Shown here piece by piece: positions 16,093 through 24,328 of a stretch of DNA of 64,000 bases (position 1 is the first letter of the stretch; every line of letters starts with the position of its first letter). Source of the stretch: Magnetococcales bacterium WMHbin3 (GTDB lineage: Bacteria > Pseudomonadota > Magnetococcia > Magnetococcales > Magnetaquicoccaceae); contig PDZX01000008.1 of the NCBI GenBank assembly GCA_002753185.1, positions 26,491 through 90,490 of the forward strand. Reading direction: 5' to 3'. The translations under genes and the position numbers were made by a program. The notes beneath the pieces are model-generated. The model made no database searches. It worked only from the letters and a program-made list of their open reading frames with translations, and was not told the DNA's origin.

Positions 16093-17303
16093 GCCAGGGC
16101 GCTCCCCACCGCCTCCGCCACCCGCTCCTGATCCGCAGCGCTCAGGCCCGGATAGAGGGGCAAACTGAGGCAGCGGGCGTACCAGGTCTCTGCCCCCGGC
16201 AGGCAAAGGTCGCCATACCGCTGGTGGTAGTAGGGTTGCAGGTGCAAGGGGAGATAGTGGACCTGACTGCCCACCCCGCGTTCCCGCAGCCGCGCCATGA
16301 ACCCGGCGCGCGGGATGCCGAGCACGGCGAAATCGACCCGGATGACGTAGAGATGCCAGGCGGCCTCGCATCCGGGATGCGGCTCCGGGGTCTGGACACT
16401 GGGGAAAAAGGGGGCGAGCAGGCGGTCGTAGTTTTGCGCCAGTTCGACCCGTTTGCGCGCGAACGCCTCCAGTTTGGCCAGTTGGCTGGCTCCCAGGGCG
16501 CAGTGGATGTCCGAGGCGCGATAGTTGAAACCCAATTCGGGCATTTCGTAGTACCAGGGATTGGGTTGGCCGTCCGGGGCCAGGCCCTGATCGGGAAAGA
16601 ACCAATCCGCCGGGTCGCGGGTCATGCCGTGGGCGCGCAGGCGGGTCAGGCGCCGGTGCCGATCGCTGGATCGGGTGGTCAGCGCGCCTCCCTCTCCCAT
16701 GGCCACGGTCTTGACCGGGTGGAACGAAAAGACCGTCATCTCAGAATATTGGCAATCACCTGCTCGGGTTTTTTCACCAGTGGGAAAAATCATGGCCGAG
16801 CCGAGGGCATGACAGGCATCCTCCACCACCACCATGCCATGCGCTGTGGCCATGGCGCGCAATTGGGGAAGCTCAGGGCAGATGCGACCGGCCAGATGCA
16901 CCAGAAAGAGCGCCTTTGGCCTGAGACCGGCAGGGACGCGGGCGAGGGCCTCCTCCAGGTGGGAGGCGCCCATCAGGCCGGTGGCGGGGTCCACGTCGGC
17001 AAAAATCACCTCGGCGCCGACGAAGCGGGCGGCGTTGGCGGTGGCCAGAAAGGTGACGGAGGGGACCACCACCGCGTCGCCCGGACCCAGTTCCAGTTCC
17101 AGGGCCGCCAGATGCAGGGCAGCGGTGCCGCTGGAACAGGCGATGGCGTGTGGGGCATCCACCCTGGCCGTCAACGCCTCCTCGAAGCGGGTGACCGCCG
17201 GGCCGCAGGTGAGCCAGTCGCCGCGCAGGACCTCGGTGACGGCGGCGATGTCCGCCTCGTCGATCTCCTGGCGTCCGTAGGGCAGAAAGGGGAGCGTGGT
17301 CAC
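16089..17303 (-). CDS. pseC: PseC-like UDP-sugar 4-aminotransferase
   Basis: A 404-residue DegT/DnrJ/EryC1-fold aminotransferase. Motifs are CSSGTAALHLA (phosphate binding), VVEDACHALG, the PLP lysine K198 in FSFHPVKT, and GFNYRASDIHCALGASQL, which is typical of PseC. PseC converts the 4-keto product of PseB to UDP-4-amino-4,6-dideoxy-N-acetyl-L-altrosamine in pseudaminic acid synthesis. The start is a GTG at 17303 inside a four-base GTGA overlap with the PseB stop; a longer reading from 17432 would overlap PseB and lacks sense. Adjacent PseB makes the assignment firm at the level of PseB/PseC-like enzymes. Confidence 0.9.
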   Translation of the reverse strand: MTTLPFLPYGRQEIDEADIAAVTEVLRGDWLTCGPAVTRFEEALTARVDAPHAIACSSGTAALHLAALELELGPGDAVVVPSVTFLATANAARFVGAEVIFADVDPATGLMGASHLEEALARVPAGLRPKALFLVHLAGRICPELPQLRAMATAHGMVVVEDACHALGSAMIFPTGEKTRAGDCQYSEMTVFSFHPVKTVAMGEGGALTTRSSDRHRRLTRLRAHGMTRDPADWFFPDQGLAPDGQPNPWYYEMPELGFNYRASDIHCALGASQLAKLEAFARKRVELAQNYDRLLAPFFPSVQTPEPHPGCEAAWHLYVIRVDFAVLGIPRAGFMARLRERGVGSQVHYLPLHLQPYYHQRYGDLCLPGAETWYARCLSLPLYPGLSAADQERVAEAVGSALA

Positions 17304-18295
17304 GCCGGTTCCGCGAGCATGGCCATCAGTTGCGCGCCGTTGAGCCAATGGGAATTCGTGTCGCTGGAGTAGCGGAAACCGTCCGCGACCGGCTTGCCGC
17401 CGTCTTCGAGGAAGGAGCGGCGCGACCACCACACCGCCGTGGGTTCGATGACGTAGCGGTCATCGAGTTCCACGGTGGAGCGGGCGTCGTCCTCGGTGAT
17501 CATCACCTCGTGGAGTTTTTCGCCGGGCCGGATGCCCACTGTCCGCTGGGGCAGGAGAGGGGCCAGGGTGTTGGCCAGATCGATGATGCGCATGCTGGGG
17601 ATCTTGGGGACGAACACCTCGCCGCCATGCATGATCCTCATGCAGGAGATGCTGAAGGAAACCCCCTGGGTGAGGGTGATCCAGAAGCGGGTCATGCGGG
17701 GATCGGTGATGGGCAGGCTGTCGGCCTGGTCGCGGATGAGCTTTTGGAAAAAGGGGACCACACTGCCGCGCGAGCCGACCACGTTGCCGTAGCGCACCAC
17801 GGAAAAGCGGGTGCCGATGGTGCCGCTGAGGTTGTTGGCCGCGACGAAGATCTTGTCCGAGGCCAGTTTGCTGGCGCCGTACAGGTTGATGGGGTTGGCC
17901 GCCTTGTCGGTGGAGAGGGCGATCACCTTTTTGACGTTGGTGCTCAGCGCGGCCTGCACCACGTTTTCGGCGCCCATCACGTTGGTGTGGATGCATTCGA
18001 TGGGGTTGTATTCGGCGGTGGTGACCTGTTTGAGGGCGGCGGCGTGGAAGACGTAGTCCACCTCGCGGAAGGCCTGAGTCAAACGGGTTTGGTCCCGCAC
18101 GTCGCCGATGAAGAAGCGCAGGCAGTCGGCCTTGGCGAATACCGGGTCCTGCTGCATTTCCCATTGTTTCAGCTCATCGCGGGAGAAGACCACCAGGCGT
18201 CGCGGGGAGCTGGTTTGCAGGATGGTGCGCAGCAGGTGTTTTCCGAATGAGCCGGTCCCGCCGGTGACCAGAACCGATTGATTATTGAAATCCAT
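17300..18295 (-). CDS. pseB: PseB-like UDP-GlcNAc 4,6-dehydratase
   Basis: A 331-residue extended SDR. It has the Rossmann motif LVTGGTGSFG at residues 8-17, DVRDQTRL, HAAALKQVTTAEYNP (a PseB/FlaA1 signature), ALSTDKAANPINLYGASKL with the YxxxK pair, and RPGEKLHEVMI. PseB inverts C5 and dehydrates UDP-GlcNAc to start pseudaminic acid-type sugars, often used on flagellin or surface polysaccharide. The ATG at 18295 was chosen because the upstream alternative adds only non-homologous residues. The stop overlaps the PseC start. It is the first gene of a four-gene operon and there is no good promoter in the 108 bases upstream. Confidence 0.92.
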   Translation of the reverse strand: MDFNNQSVLVTGGTGSFGKHLLRTILQTSSPRRLVVFSRDELKQWEMQQDPVFAKADCLRFFIGDVRDQTRLTQAFREVDYVFHAAALKQVTTAEYNPIECIHTNVMGAENVVQAALSTNVKKVIALSTDKAANPINLYGASKLASDKIFVAANNLSGTIGTRFSVVRYGNVVGSRGSVVPFFQKLIRDQADSLPITDPRMTRFWITLTQGVSFSISCMRIMHGGEVFVPKIPSMRIIDLANTLAPLLPQRTVGIRPGEKLHEVMITEDDARSTVELDDRYVIEPTAVWWSRRSFLEDGGKPVADGFRYSSDTNSHWLNGAQLMAMLAEPA

Positions 18296-18403
18296 GAGAA
18301 CGCACCCTGATTGGAGAAACCATGCAAGCCTGGCCAAGGTTAATGAAATGGTGGCGGTTTTGTCCAGGGTTCAAATGCTGGGTGTATGGGTTCCAGGCAG
18401 GTT

Positions 18404-19615
18404 TCACTTTTTCTGGATGGTCAGGGACTGTTTGACCCCGGTGATCACTTCAGCAATTTTCATAAATGTTTTGAACGCGATGAGCTGTTGGCCATCCACG
18501 GTCGGGTGGCAGAAATCGGTGAACAGGTCGGCGCCTCCGAACTGTCCGAACTCTTCATACAGGGAGATGAAGGGGATGGAGAGTAACGTTGCGTGCTTTT
18601 CAGCCATCTGGAGAAGATGTCGCGCCCCGGGTTTGTGGAAGCCGATGGGATCTTCAGGGTTGTTGTCATAAGCATTTCGGGATGGAGTGATAATCAGCAG
18701 AAAGTTTGCCCCATTTTTGTTGGAATAAGTTTTCATACCTTGTATAATCTCAAACATACGATTATATGTTGTATTTATATTTTCTGTTGTTCTTAAGTAA
18801 TTGTCAAATCCAAGCATGTACAGATAATAAGGGGGTGGTTTGTAATTGCCATACGTTGAACGTAACCATCCGATTCTGCGTGCCAAGGTTACAAAGGACA
18901 TTCTCGTTTCCAACCAAGGGATACCGAACATGGGGATTGTTGACATACCGGCTCTGCCGGAGAGAAAATATCTATAATGAGTTATTTTTGACGATAAATC
19001 ATCTTCATCACGTCCTTCTTCCATCATGCCGAGTTCGTCGGCCAGGTCATTGGACAGTTCGATTTGCACGACGACCATTTTGGGGCGCAGGGCGGGCAGA
19101 TCGACGCGCAGGTGGTGAGAATAGATTGCTGGTGAACTGCCTCGCGACATATTCAAGGTTTCGTAAGTAACAGATTTTGGTAGTTTTTCATTAAGCAGCT
19201 GCTCTACAAGAAAAGGATAGTGTTGATTTTCATGCATCATAAAGCCATGCGTTACAGAATCACCATACATTAAAATTCTATAGATATTGTCATCTGGAAT
19301 CGCCTTGATATCCCTTTCCTTGCGCACTCCGACGTTGTTATAATGAAAAGCGCCAATCATTGGGTAGGTCGTGGCATCTTGATTAGGGGCCATTTTAGTG
19401 AGGAATGGTGAGTCATTCACTGTCACGAATTTTCTGTTGAATTCCTCGTCTGGATTTTGCACAAGCCAATACAGCTCTGCGGCGAGAAAATAGAGAGCAA
19501 TCGGAGTTACCGAAATTATAAAAAATAGCAAAATAAAAAAAATAATTTTTTTACCTTTAGAGGGTTTTGCAACTATCTCTTTACCTTCAAATTCATTAAG
19601 CATTGTTTTTGGCAT
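18404..19615 (-). CDS. SGNH/GDSL hydrolase-like membrane-anchored protein
   Basis: About 403 residues. A short cytoplasmic start is followed by one transmembrane helix (about 25-50, KKIIFFILLFFIISVTPIAL) and then an SGNH hydrolase-like domain: LMYGDSVTHG (block I), IELSND (block III position) and DFCHPTVDGQQ (block V, Asp and His). Such enzymes add or remove acyl groups on surface sugars. The start is uncertain: TTG at 19675 and ATG at 19603 are also in frame, and no good ribosome binding site supports any of them. The gene is visibly more AT-rich than its neighbours, so it may have been acquired. It lies upstream of the PseB operon on the same strand. Confidence 0.7.
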   Translation of the reverse strand: MPKTMLNEFEGKEIVAKPSKGKKIIFFILLFFIISVTPIALYFLAAELYWLVQNPDEEFNRKFVTVNDSPFLTKMAPNQDATTYPMIGAFHYNNVGVRKERDIKAIPDDNIYRILMYGDSVTHGFMMHENQHYPFLVEQLLNEKLPKSVTYETLNMSRGSSPAIYSHHLRVDLPALRPKMVVVQIELSNDLADELGMMEEGRDEDDLSSKITHYRYFLSGRAGMSTIPMFGIPWLETRMSFVTLARRIGWLRSTYGNYKPPPYYLYMLGFDNYLRTTENINTTYNRMFEIIQGMKTYSNKNGANFLLIITPSRNAYDNNPEDPIGFHKPGARHLLQMAEKHATLLSIPFISLYEEFGQFGGADLFTDFCHPTVDGQQLIAFKTFMKIAEVITGVKQSLTIQKK

Positions 19616-19865
19616 CCTAATGAGATATTTTTTGAAATTTCGAAGATTTGTCCTGCAGCATTTTATAACGCTCAAGCAACAGGTCTGTCAAGGTGAATGC
19701 ACGCAACAGCGGGGAATATCGTCTTCCGGATTCGACCCGTTCCGGTCTGCGCTGCCTGCCGGGCATGGATTGCATTAAATCGCACCCGGATACGTTGCCT
19801 TCCGGTCGCGACGCCATTATGCTGTGCGGTCAAGAGGCGTTGGCGGAAGTCAGGAGGGGGCGGCG

Positions 19866-20147
19866 ATGGCTGGGATTTGTCTGATTGTGAACATACACGG
19901 TCTGGTCCAGGGGGTCTGGTACCGTGAGTCCACCAAGAACAAGGCGCTGGAACTGGGGGTGGCCGGATGGGTCAAAAATCTTGCGGACGGCTCGGTGGAG
20001 GCCTGCATGCAAGGTGACGAGGAGGCGGTGCGGGGGTTGCTGGCCTGGTGTCACGAGGGTCCCCCCATGGCCAGGGTGGAACGGGTGGAAACGTGGGAGT
20101 GCCCGCCCGGCGGGGAGCGGCATGCCGATTTCCGGGTGTTGCGCTGA
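19866..20147 (+). CDS. acyP: Acylphosphatase
   Basis: A 93-residue acylphosphatase, the usual family length. The phosphate-binding loop is GLVQGVWYRESTK (usual GxVQGVxFR; catalytic Arg present), followed by VAGWVKNLADGSVEA with the catalytic Asn. It hydrolyses acyl phosphates such as carbamoyl phosphate in the cytoplasm. AGGAGGGGG is a strong ribosome binding site just before the ATG at 19866; the longer frame from 19824 is rejected. The sugar operon follows after 21 bases, so it may be co-transcribed with that operon without being functionally part of it. Confidence 0.9.
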   Translation: MAGICLIVNIHGLVQGVWYRESTKNKALELGVAGWVKNLADGSVEACMQGDEEAVRGLLAWCHEGPPMARVERVETWECPPGGERHADFRVLR

Positions 20148-20168
20148 TCGGGGGCAAGGGAGGCGAGG

Positions 20169-21569
20169 ATGGTGTTCGAGATTGCAACGGAGGATCTGGA
20201 TGGCGTGCTGGAGCAGACCCGCACGGCATGGCAACGGTTGCGGGGGAGCCGGATCTTTTTGACCGGCGGGACCGGGTTTTTCGGGCGCTGGCTGCTGGCC
20301 AGCCTGCTGTGGGCCAACCGGCGTCTGGATGCCAACGTCCGCGCCGTGGTGATGACCCGTGATCCGGGGGGTTTTCTGGCCCGATTTCCGGAGGCCGGCG
20401 ACCCCTGCCTGACCCTGCATCCGGGGGATCTGCGCTATTCGGTGCTGCCTGCGGGGAATTTTTCCCATATCGTTCACGCGGCCACGGACTCCAAGTTCGA
20501 CCGTCCCGCCGAGCACTTTCAGATCATGGACGGCATTGTCACCGGCACGCGGCGTCTGTTGGATTTCGCCGTGCATCGGGCCGGGGCCGGGCGTGTGCTG
20601 TTCGTCAGTTCCGGGGCGGTCTACGGCGCGCCCCCGGCGGACGGCGCCCCGATTCCCGAAACCCATCCGACTGCCCCGTCCACCACCGATCCCGCCGCCC
20701 TGGTGGGCAATGCCAAGCGGCTGGCGGAACAGATGTGTACTCTCTATCACCAGCAGTTCGGGCTGGTGATTCCCATTGCGCGTTGCTTTGCCTTTGTCGG
20801 GCCGCACATGCCCATGGACTCTTATTTTGCTATCGGCAATTTCATTCGGGATGCCTGCGGAGAGGGGGAAGAGATTCTGGTCAAGGGGGACGGCACGGCG
20901 GTGCGTTCCTATCTGTACGCTGCCGATCTGGCCGTCTGGCTGTGGCGGTTGTTGGCGGAGGGGGAGACGCGGGCCTACAACGTCGGTTCGGACCATGCGG
21001 TCTCCATGAAAGAGTTGGCACAATTTGTGCAAGAAAAACTGGCGCCAAACAAGAGGGTCCGCATCGCCGGCGAAAACCGTCACCATTCCGCCGCCCGTTC
21101 CGTCTACCTGCCCGATATCCACAGGGCTTGCTCGGAACTGGGATTGCAAGTCCGAACCCCTCTGCCGCTCGCCATCGAGCGCACCGCCGCCTGGCATCGG
21201 CACCACCGGATGCCCCCTCCGCCACGACCCCCCCAACCCGGCAGACGCCTGGTGGTGGACATCGATGGCGTGCTGGCCTCCCTGACGCACCAGAACGACT
21301 ACGCCAAGGCGCAACCATTGACCCATACCATCCAGGCCATCAACCGACTCCACGACTCCGGCGACCGCATCGTCCTGCTGACCGCGCGCGGCTCGGCCAC
21401 CGGCCTGGACTGGCGCGCGGTGACTGAACGGCAAATGCGCGACTGGGGCGTGCGCTACCACGAACTCCATTTCGGCAAGCCGGCCGCCGACCTCTACGTG
21501 GACGACCGCATGATCTCCCTGGAAATGCTCCACGCCCTGGCAGCGGAGACCCAAGATGAATCCCGCTGA
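20169..21569 (+). CDS. NAD-dependent epimerase-like domain fused to HAD phosphatase
   Basis: A 466-residue fusion. Residues 25-335 are an extended SDR with FLTGGTGFFGRWLL, HAATDSKFDR, VSSGAVYGAP and a sugar-nucleotide C-terminal part (VRSYLYAADLAVWL). In place of the catalytic YxxxK the sequence reads LVGNAKRLAE: the lysine is there but Tyr is Val. Residues from about 355 are a small HAD-like domain: VVDIDGVLASL, VLLTARG and GKPAADLYVDDR carry the three HAD motifs seen in capsule-associated phosphatases. It overlaps the methyltransferase gene by 14 bases. It is probably a surface-sugar enzyme whose SDR may not act by the normal mechanism. Confidence 0.82.
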   Translation: MVFEIATEDLDGVLEQTRTAWQRLRGSRIFLTGGTGFFGRWLLASLLWANRRLDANVRAVVMTRDPGGFLARFPEAGDPCLTLHPGDLRYSVLPAGNFSHIVHAATDSKFDRPAEHFQIMDGIVTGTRRLLDFAVHRAGAGRVLFVSSGAVYGAPPADGAPIPETHPTAPSTTDPAALVGNAKRLAEQMCTLYHQQFGLVIPIARCFAFVGPHMPMDSYFAIGNFIRDACGEGEEILVKGDGTAVRSYLYAADLAVWLWRLLAEGETRAYNVGSDHAVSMKELAQFVQEKLAPNKRVRIAGENRHHSAARSVYLPDIHRACSELGLQVRTPLPLAIERTAAWHRHHRMPPPPRPPQPGRRLVVDIDGVLASLTHQNDYAKAQPLTHTIQAINRLHDSGDRIVLLTARGSATGLDWRAVTERQMRDWGVRYHELHFGKPAADLYVDDRMISLEMLHALAAETQDESR

Positions 21570-22701
21570 ATCCTGCCGCGTCTGCGGGGGAATGCTTTAC
21601 CCCGAACCGCTGCTCTGTTACGATAATATGCCGGGCGCCGCCCAGTTCATGCCGGATGCCGCCACCTTGAGCAGCGATCACGGGGAACACCTGGACGTCG
21701 GACAATGCGTGGCCTGCGGATTGATCCAGCTGCATGGGCCACCGGTTCACTACTGGCGCGAAGTGGTGCGGGCCACCGCCTTTTCTGCCGAAATGCGCGA
21801 ATTCCGGTTGCGCCAGTTCGCGGAATTCGCCACCAGCCATGGCCTCGCGGGCCGCAAGGTCCTGGAGGTGGGGTGCGGGCGCGGGGAGTACCTGACCCTG
21901 CTGCGGGAAACCGGGATGGCAGCCTGGGGGGTGGAACACTCGGAAACCTCGGTGGCCCATTGTCGGCAGGCGGGACTGCCGGTTTTTCAGGGATCCATCG
22001 ACTCCCCGCGACAAGCCCTGCCGGAAGCGCCGTTCGAAGGTTTCTTCATTCTCAGCTTCCTGGAGCATCTTCCCGATCCGGTGGCAACCCTGCGGGGCAT
22101 CGCCGCCAACCTGACGGAGGGGGGAGTGGGCCTGGTGGAAGTACCGAATTTCGACATGATCGTCCGGAACGGACTTTTTTCCGAATTCATCCGCGACCAT
22201 CTGTTTTATTTTACCAGTCATACCTTGACACAGCTGCTCTGCATGGCCGGGTTCGAGGTGCTGGAGTGCCGGGAGGTGTGGCACGACTACATCCTCTCCG
22301 CCACGGTGCGCAAACGGGCACGGGCCGATTTGCGCCATCTGCTGGGCTTCCAGGAGCGGATCCACACCGAGATCCATCGCTATCTGGACCGCTTCCCGCC
22401 CCACAAGGTGGCCATCTGGGGGGCCGGACACCAGGCCCTGGCGGTGATCAGCCTGCTCAAGCTCCAGGAGCGGGTGGCCTGCGTGATCGATTCGGCCCCG
22501 TTCAAACAGGGCAAGTTCACCCCGGCCTCGCACCTGCCGATCCGCCCGCCGGATTTTCTCGATAGCGAGCCGATGGAGGCGGTCCTGGTCATGGCGGCAA
22601 GCTATTCGGACGAAGTGGCCGGCATCCTGCGCGACCGCTATGATCCCGGCCTGGGAGTGGCCATTTTGCGGGATTTCGGCCTGGAGGTGGTGCGCGGATG
22701 A
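21556..22701 (+). CDS. SAM methyltransferase with Zn-binding N-terminus, sugar C-methyltransferase type
   Basis: A 381-residue protein. An N-terminal zinc-ribbon-like part has CRVCGG and CVACGL. A Rossmann-like SAM domain contains motif I, VLEVGCGRGEY (about 104-114). The C-terminal domain (about 270-381) begins KVAIWGAGHQALAV, the signature of the methyltransferase 14 partner domain. This three-part order is known from nucleotide-sugar C-3/C-5 methyltransferases such as NovU and TylC3. It starts inside the preceding gene (14-base overlap) and is followed by a Nudix gene with a four-base overlap, indicating translational coupling in a sugar operon. The substrate is probably a dNDP-ketosugar, by family. 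Confidence 0.85.
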   Translation: MNPAESCRVCGGMLYPEPLLCYDNMPGAAQFMPDAATLSSDHGEHLDVGQCVACGLIQLHGPPVHYWREVVRATAFSAEMREFRLRQFAEFATSHGLAGRKVLEVGCGRGEYLTLLRETGMAAWGVEHSETSVAHCRQAGLPVFQGSIDSPRQALPEAPFEGFFILSFLEHLPDPVATLRGIAANLTEGGVGLVEVPNFDMIVRNGLFSEFIRDHLFYFTSHTLTQLLCMAGFEVLECREVWHDYILSATVRKRARADLRHLLGFQERIHTEIHRYLDRFPPHKVAIWGAGHQALAVISLLKLQERVACVIDSAPFKQGKFTPASHLPIRPPDFLDSEPMEAVLVMAASYSDEVAGILRDRYDPGLGVAILRDFGLEVVRG

Positions 22702-23207
22702 GCAGCCTGGAACAGGCCGTGGCCCTGGTGGAAACGGCAGTGCCGGATGCCACCAGGGGGTTGCCCGACGCGGTGTTCTACATGGTCAGCCGCTGCACCC
22801 CGCTGGTCAACGTGGACCTGCTGATCCGGGACGAACAGGGCCGTACCCTGCTGACTTGGCGCGAGGATGACTTTTATACGCCGGGGTGGCACATTCCCGG
22901 TGGCATCGTCCGTTTCAAGGAGCGCTGGGAGGAGCGAATTCTGGCGGTGGCCGCCACGGAGCTGGGTGTCACGGTCGGCTTCGATCCCGCGCCCCTGGCC
23001 ATCCAGCAGGCCATCGTTCCGGATCGGGCCACGCGGGGTCATTTTATCTCCTTGTTGTTCAAGTGTCATCTTACCAGTTCCCTCGACGAGGCCTTGCAAC
23101 GTCGCGGCGCGCGGCCCCGGAATGGGGAGTGGGAGTGGCACGACGGCCCTCCAGCAGATTTATTGTCGGTCCATCGGGAACTCTACGGGAAGTTTATTGA
23201 GTCATAA
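22698..23207 (+). CDS. Nudix hydrolase, GDP-mannose mannosyl hydrolase-like
   Basis: A 169-residue Nudix protein. The region GGIVRFKERWEERIL followed by AVAATELGV is the Nudix box, but the usual REUxEE part is altered, as it is in GDP-mannose mannosyl hydrolases (Gmm). The WHIPGG lead-in and the DFYTPGW segment also fit Gmm-like enzymes. These hydrolyse GDP-hexoses or act on related sugar nucleotides in surface-sugar clusters. It overlaps the methyltransferase by four bases, and the next gene begins 12 bases later. Substrate is not established. Confidence 0.78.
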   Translation: MSSLEQAVALVETAVPDATRGLPDAVFYMVSRCTPLVNVDLLIRDEQGRTLLTWREDDFYTPGWHIPGGIVRFKERWEERILAVAATELGVTVGFDPAPLAIQQAIVPDRATRGHFISLLFKCHLTSSLDEALQRRGARPRNGEWEWHDGPPADLLSVHRELYGKFIES

Positions 23208-23219
23208 AGGATCATCACC

Positions 23220-24326
23220 ATGTCCAGCATGCAGGAACAGATCAGCGTCTTCGAGAACAGCAAACGGGAAAAGCTGAAACGCGAAAAGCCCTATATTTAC
23301 GAAAAGGTAATAAAATACGCGGACAAGGTGGCCAGGGGCGAAAGCATCGCCATCCTGCAATTCCAATACGACTACACCTGCAATTTCAAGTGCGAGCACT
23401 GCTCGGCGGACAAGTTCATGCACAAGACTAGGCAGTCCCGTGACGCCGACGAGCGCCGGGTCTTCACCGTCGATGACGTGCGCGAACTCTCCCGCCAGGG
23501 GGACGCCATGGGGCTGGCCCACATCGTCATCACCGGGGGCGAACCCCTGGTCTATCCCGATTTCGACGAAGTGGTGAAAGCCATAGACCCGGATCGCTGG
23601 TTCATCACCTCCGATACCAACGGCTGGCTGCTCGACGAGGAGAAGGCCAGACATCTGAAATCCATCGGCGTGGACAAGGTGCAGATCAGCCTGGACAGCA
23701 TGATCCCGGAAGAGCACGACACCTTCCGCCGCAAGAAAGGGGCGCACGCCCAAGTGATGCGCGCCGTGGACGCCAGCCTGGCGGCCGGGTTGCAGGTGAT
23801 CATCCAGACCGTGGTCTGGAAGGAACGCGCCCGCTCCGACGAATTTATCCAGTTTCTGGAATACACCAAGAGCAAAAACATCGGGGCATTCGTCACCTTC
23901 GCCAAGCCGGTCGGCGTGTGGGAAGGACGCACCGAAATGATGTGCGGCGATGGCGAATGGGAGCACATCCACTCCCTGGCCGACAAGTATAATGTATTCA
24001 CTCACCTCACACCCGGCTACGGCATCGACGTGGGCTGCATCGCGGTCAAGCGCATGGTCTCCATCACCAAGTACGGGGATGTGATGCCCTGCCCCTATAC
24101 CCATACTTCTCTTGGTAACTTCTTCAATGAACCCTTGAAGGATATCATCGATCGGGGGTTGGCGCTCAAGGCCTTCGCCTATGGTGAAAAGCAGAAATGC
24201 CTGGTGGGCAACGAGGACGATCCCTTTGTCAAGTCCCATCTGCCCAGGATGTGGGGCAAACCCGTGCCGGTGCCCATCGAGGAGGTGTTCACCGACGAGG
24301 ACTACGTCGGCGGGTGTCGGGTGTGA
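23220..24326 (+). CDS. Radical SAM protein with partial SPASM-like C-terminus
   Basis: A 368-residue radical SAM enzyme with the CxxxCxxC cluster at C54, C58 and C61 (YTCNFKCEHCSA) that binds the SAM-cleaving [4Fe-4S] cluster. VITGGEPLVYPDFDE is the GGEP motif that contacts SAM. The C-terminal quarter contains further cysteines (VGCIAVKRM, VMPCPY and a later KQKCLVG) in a SPASM-like arrangement, probably ligating an auxiliary cluster. The neighbours (Nudix, glycosyltransferase 2, another radical SAM protein) point to a surface-lipid or glycan modification. The substrate cannot be named. It is followed directly by the glycosyltransferase gene. Confidence 0.88.
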   Translation: MSSMQEQISVFENSKREKLKREKPYIYEKVIKYADKVARGESIAILQFQYDYTCNFKCEHCSADKFMHKTRQSRDADERRVFTVDDVRELSRQGDAMGLAHIVITGGEPLVYPDFDEVVKAIDPDRWFITSDTNGWLLDEEKARHLKSIGVDKVQISLDSMIPEEHDTFRRKKGAHAQVMRAVDASLAAGLQVIIQTVVWKERARSDEFIQFLEYTKSKNIGAFVTFAKPVGVWEGRTEMMCGDGEWEHIHSLADKYNVFTHLTPGYGIDVGCIAVKRMVSITKYGDVMPCPYTHTSLGNFFNEPLKDIIDRGLALKAFAYGEKQKCLVGNEDDPFVKSHLPRMWGKPVPVPIEEVFTDEDYVGGCRV

Positions 24327-24328
24327 CG

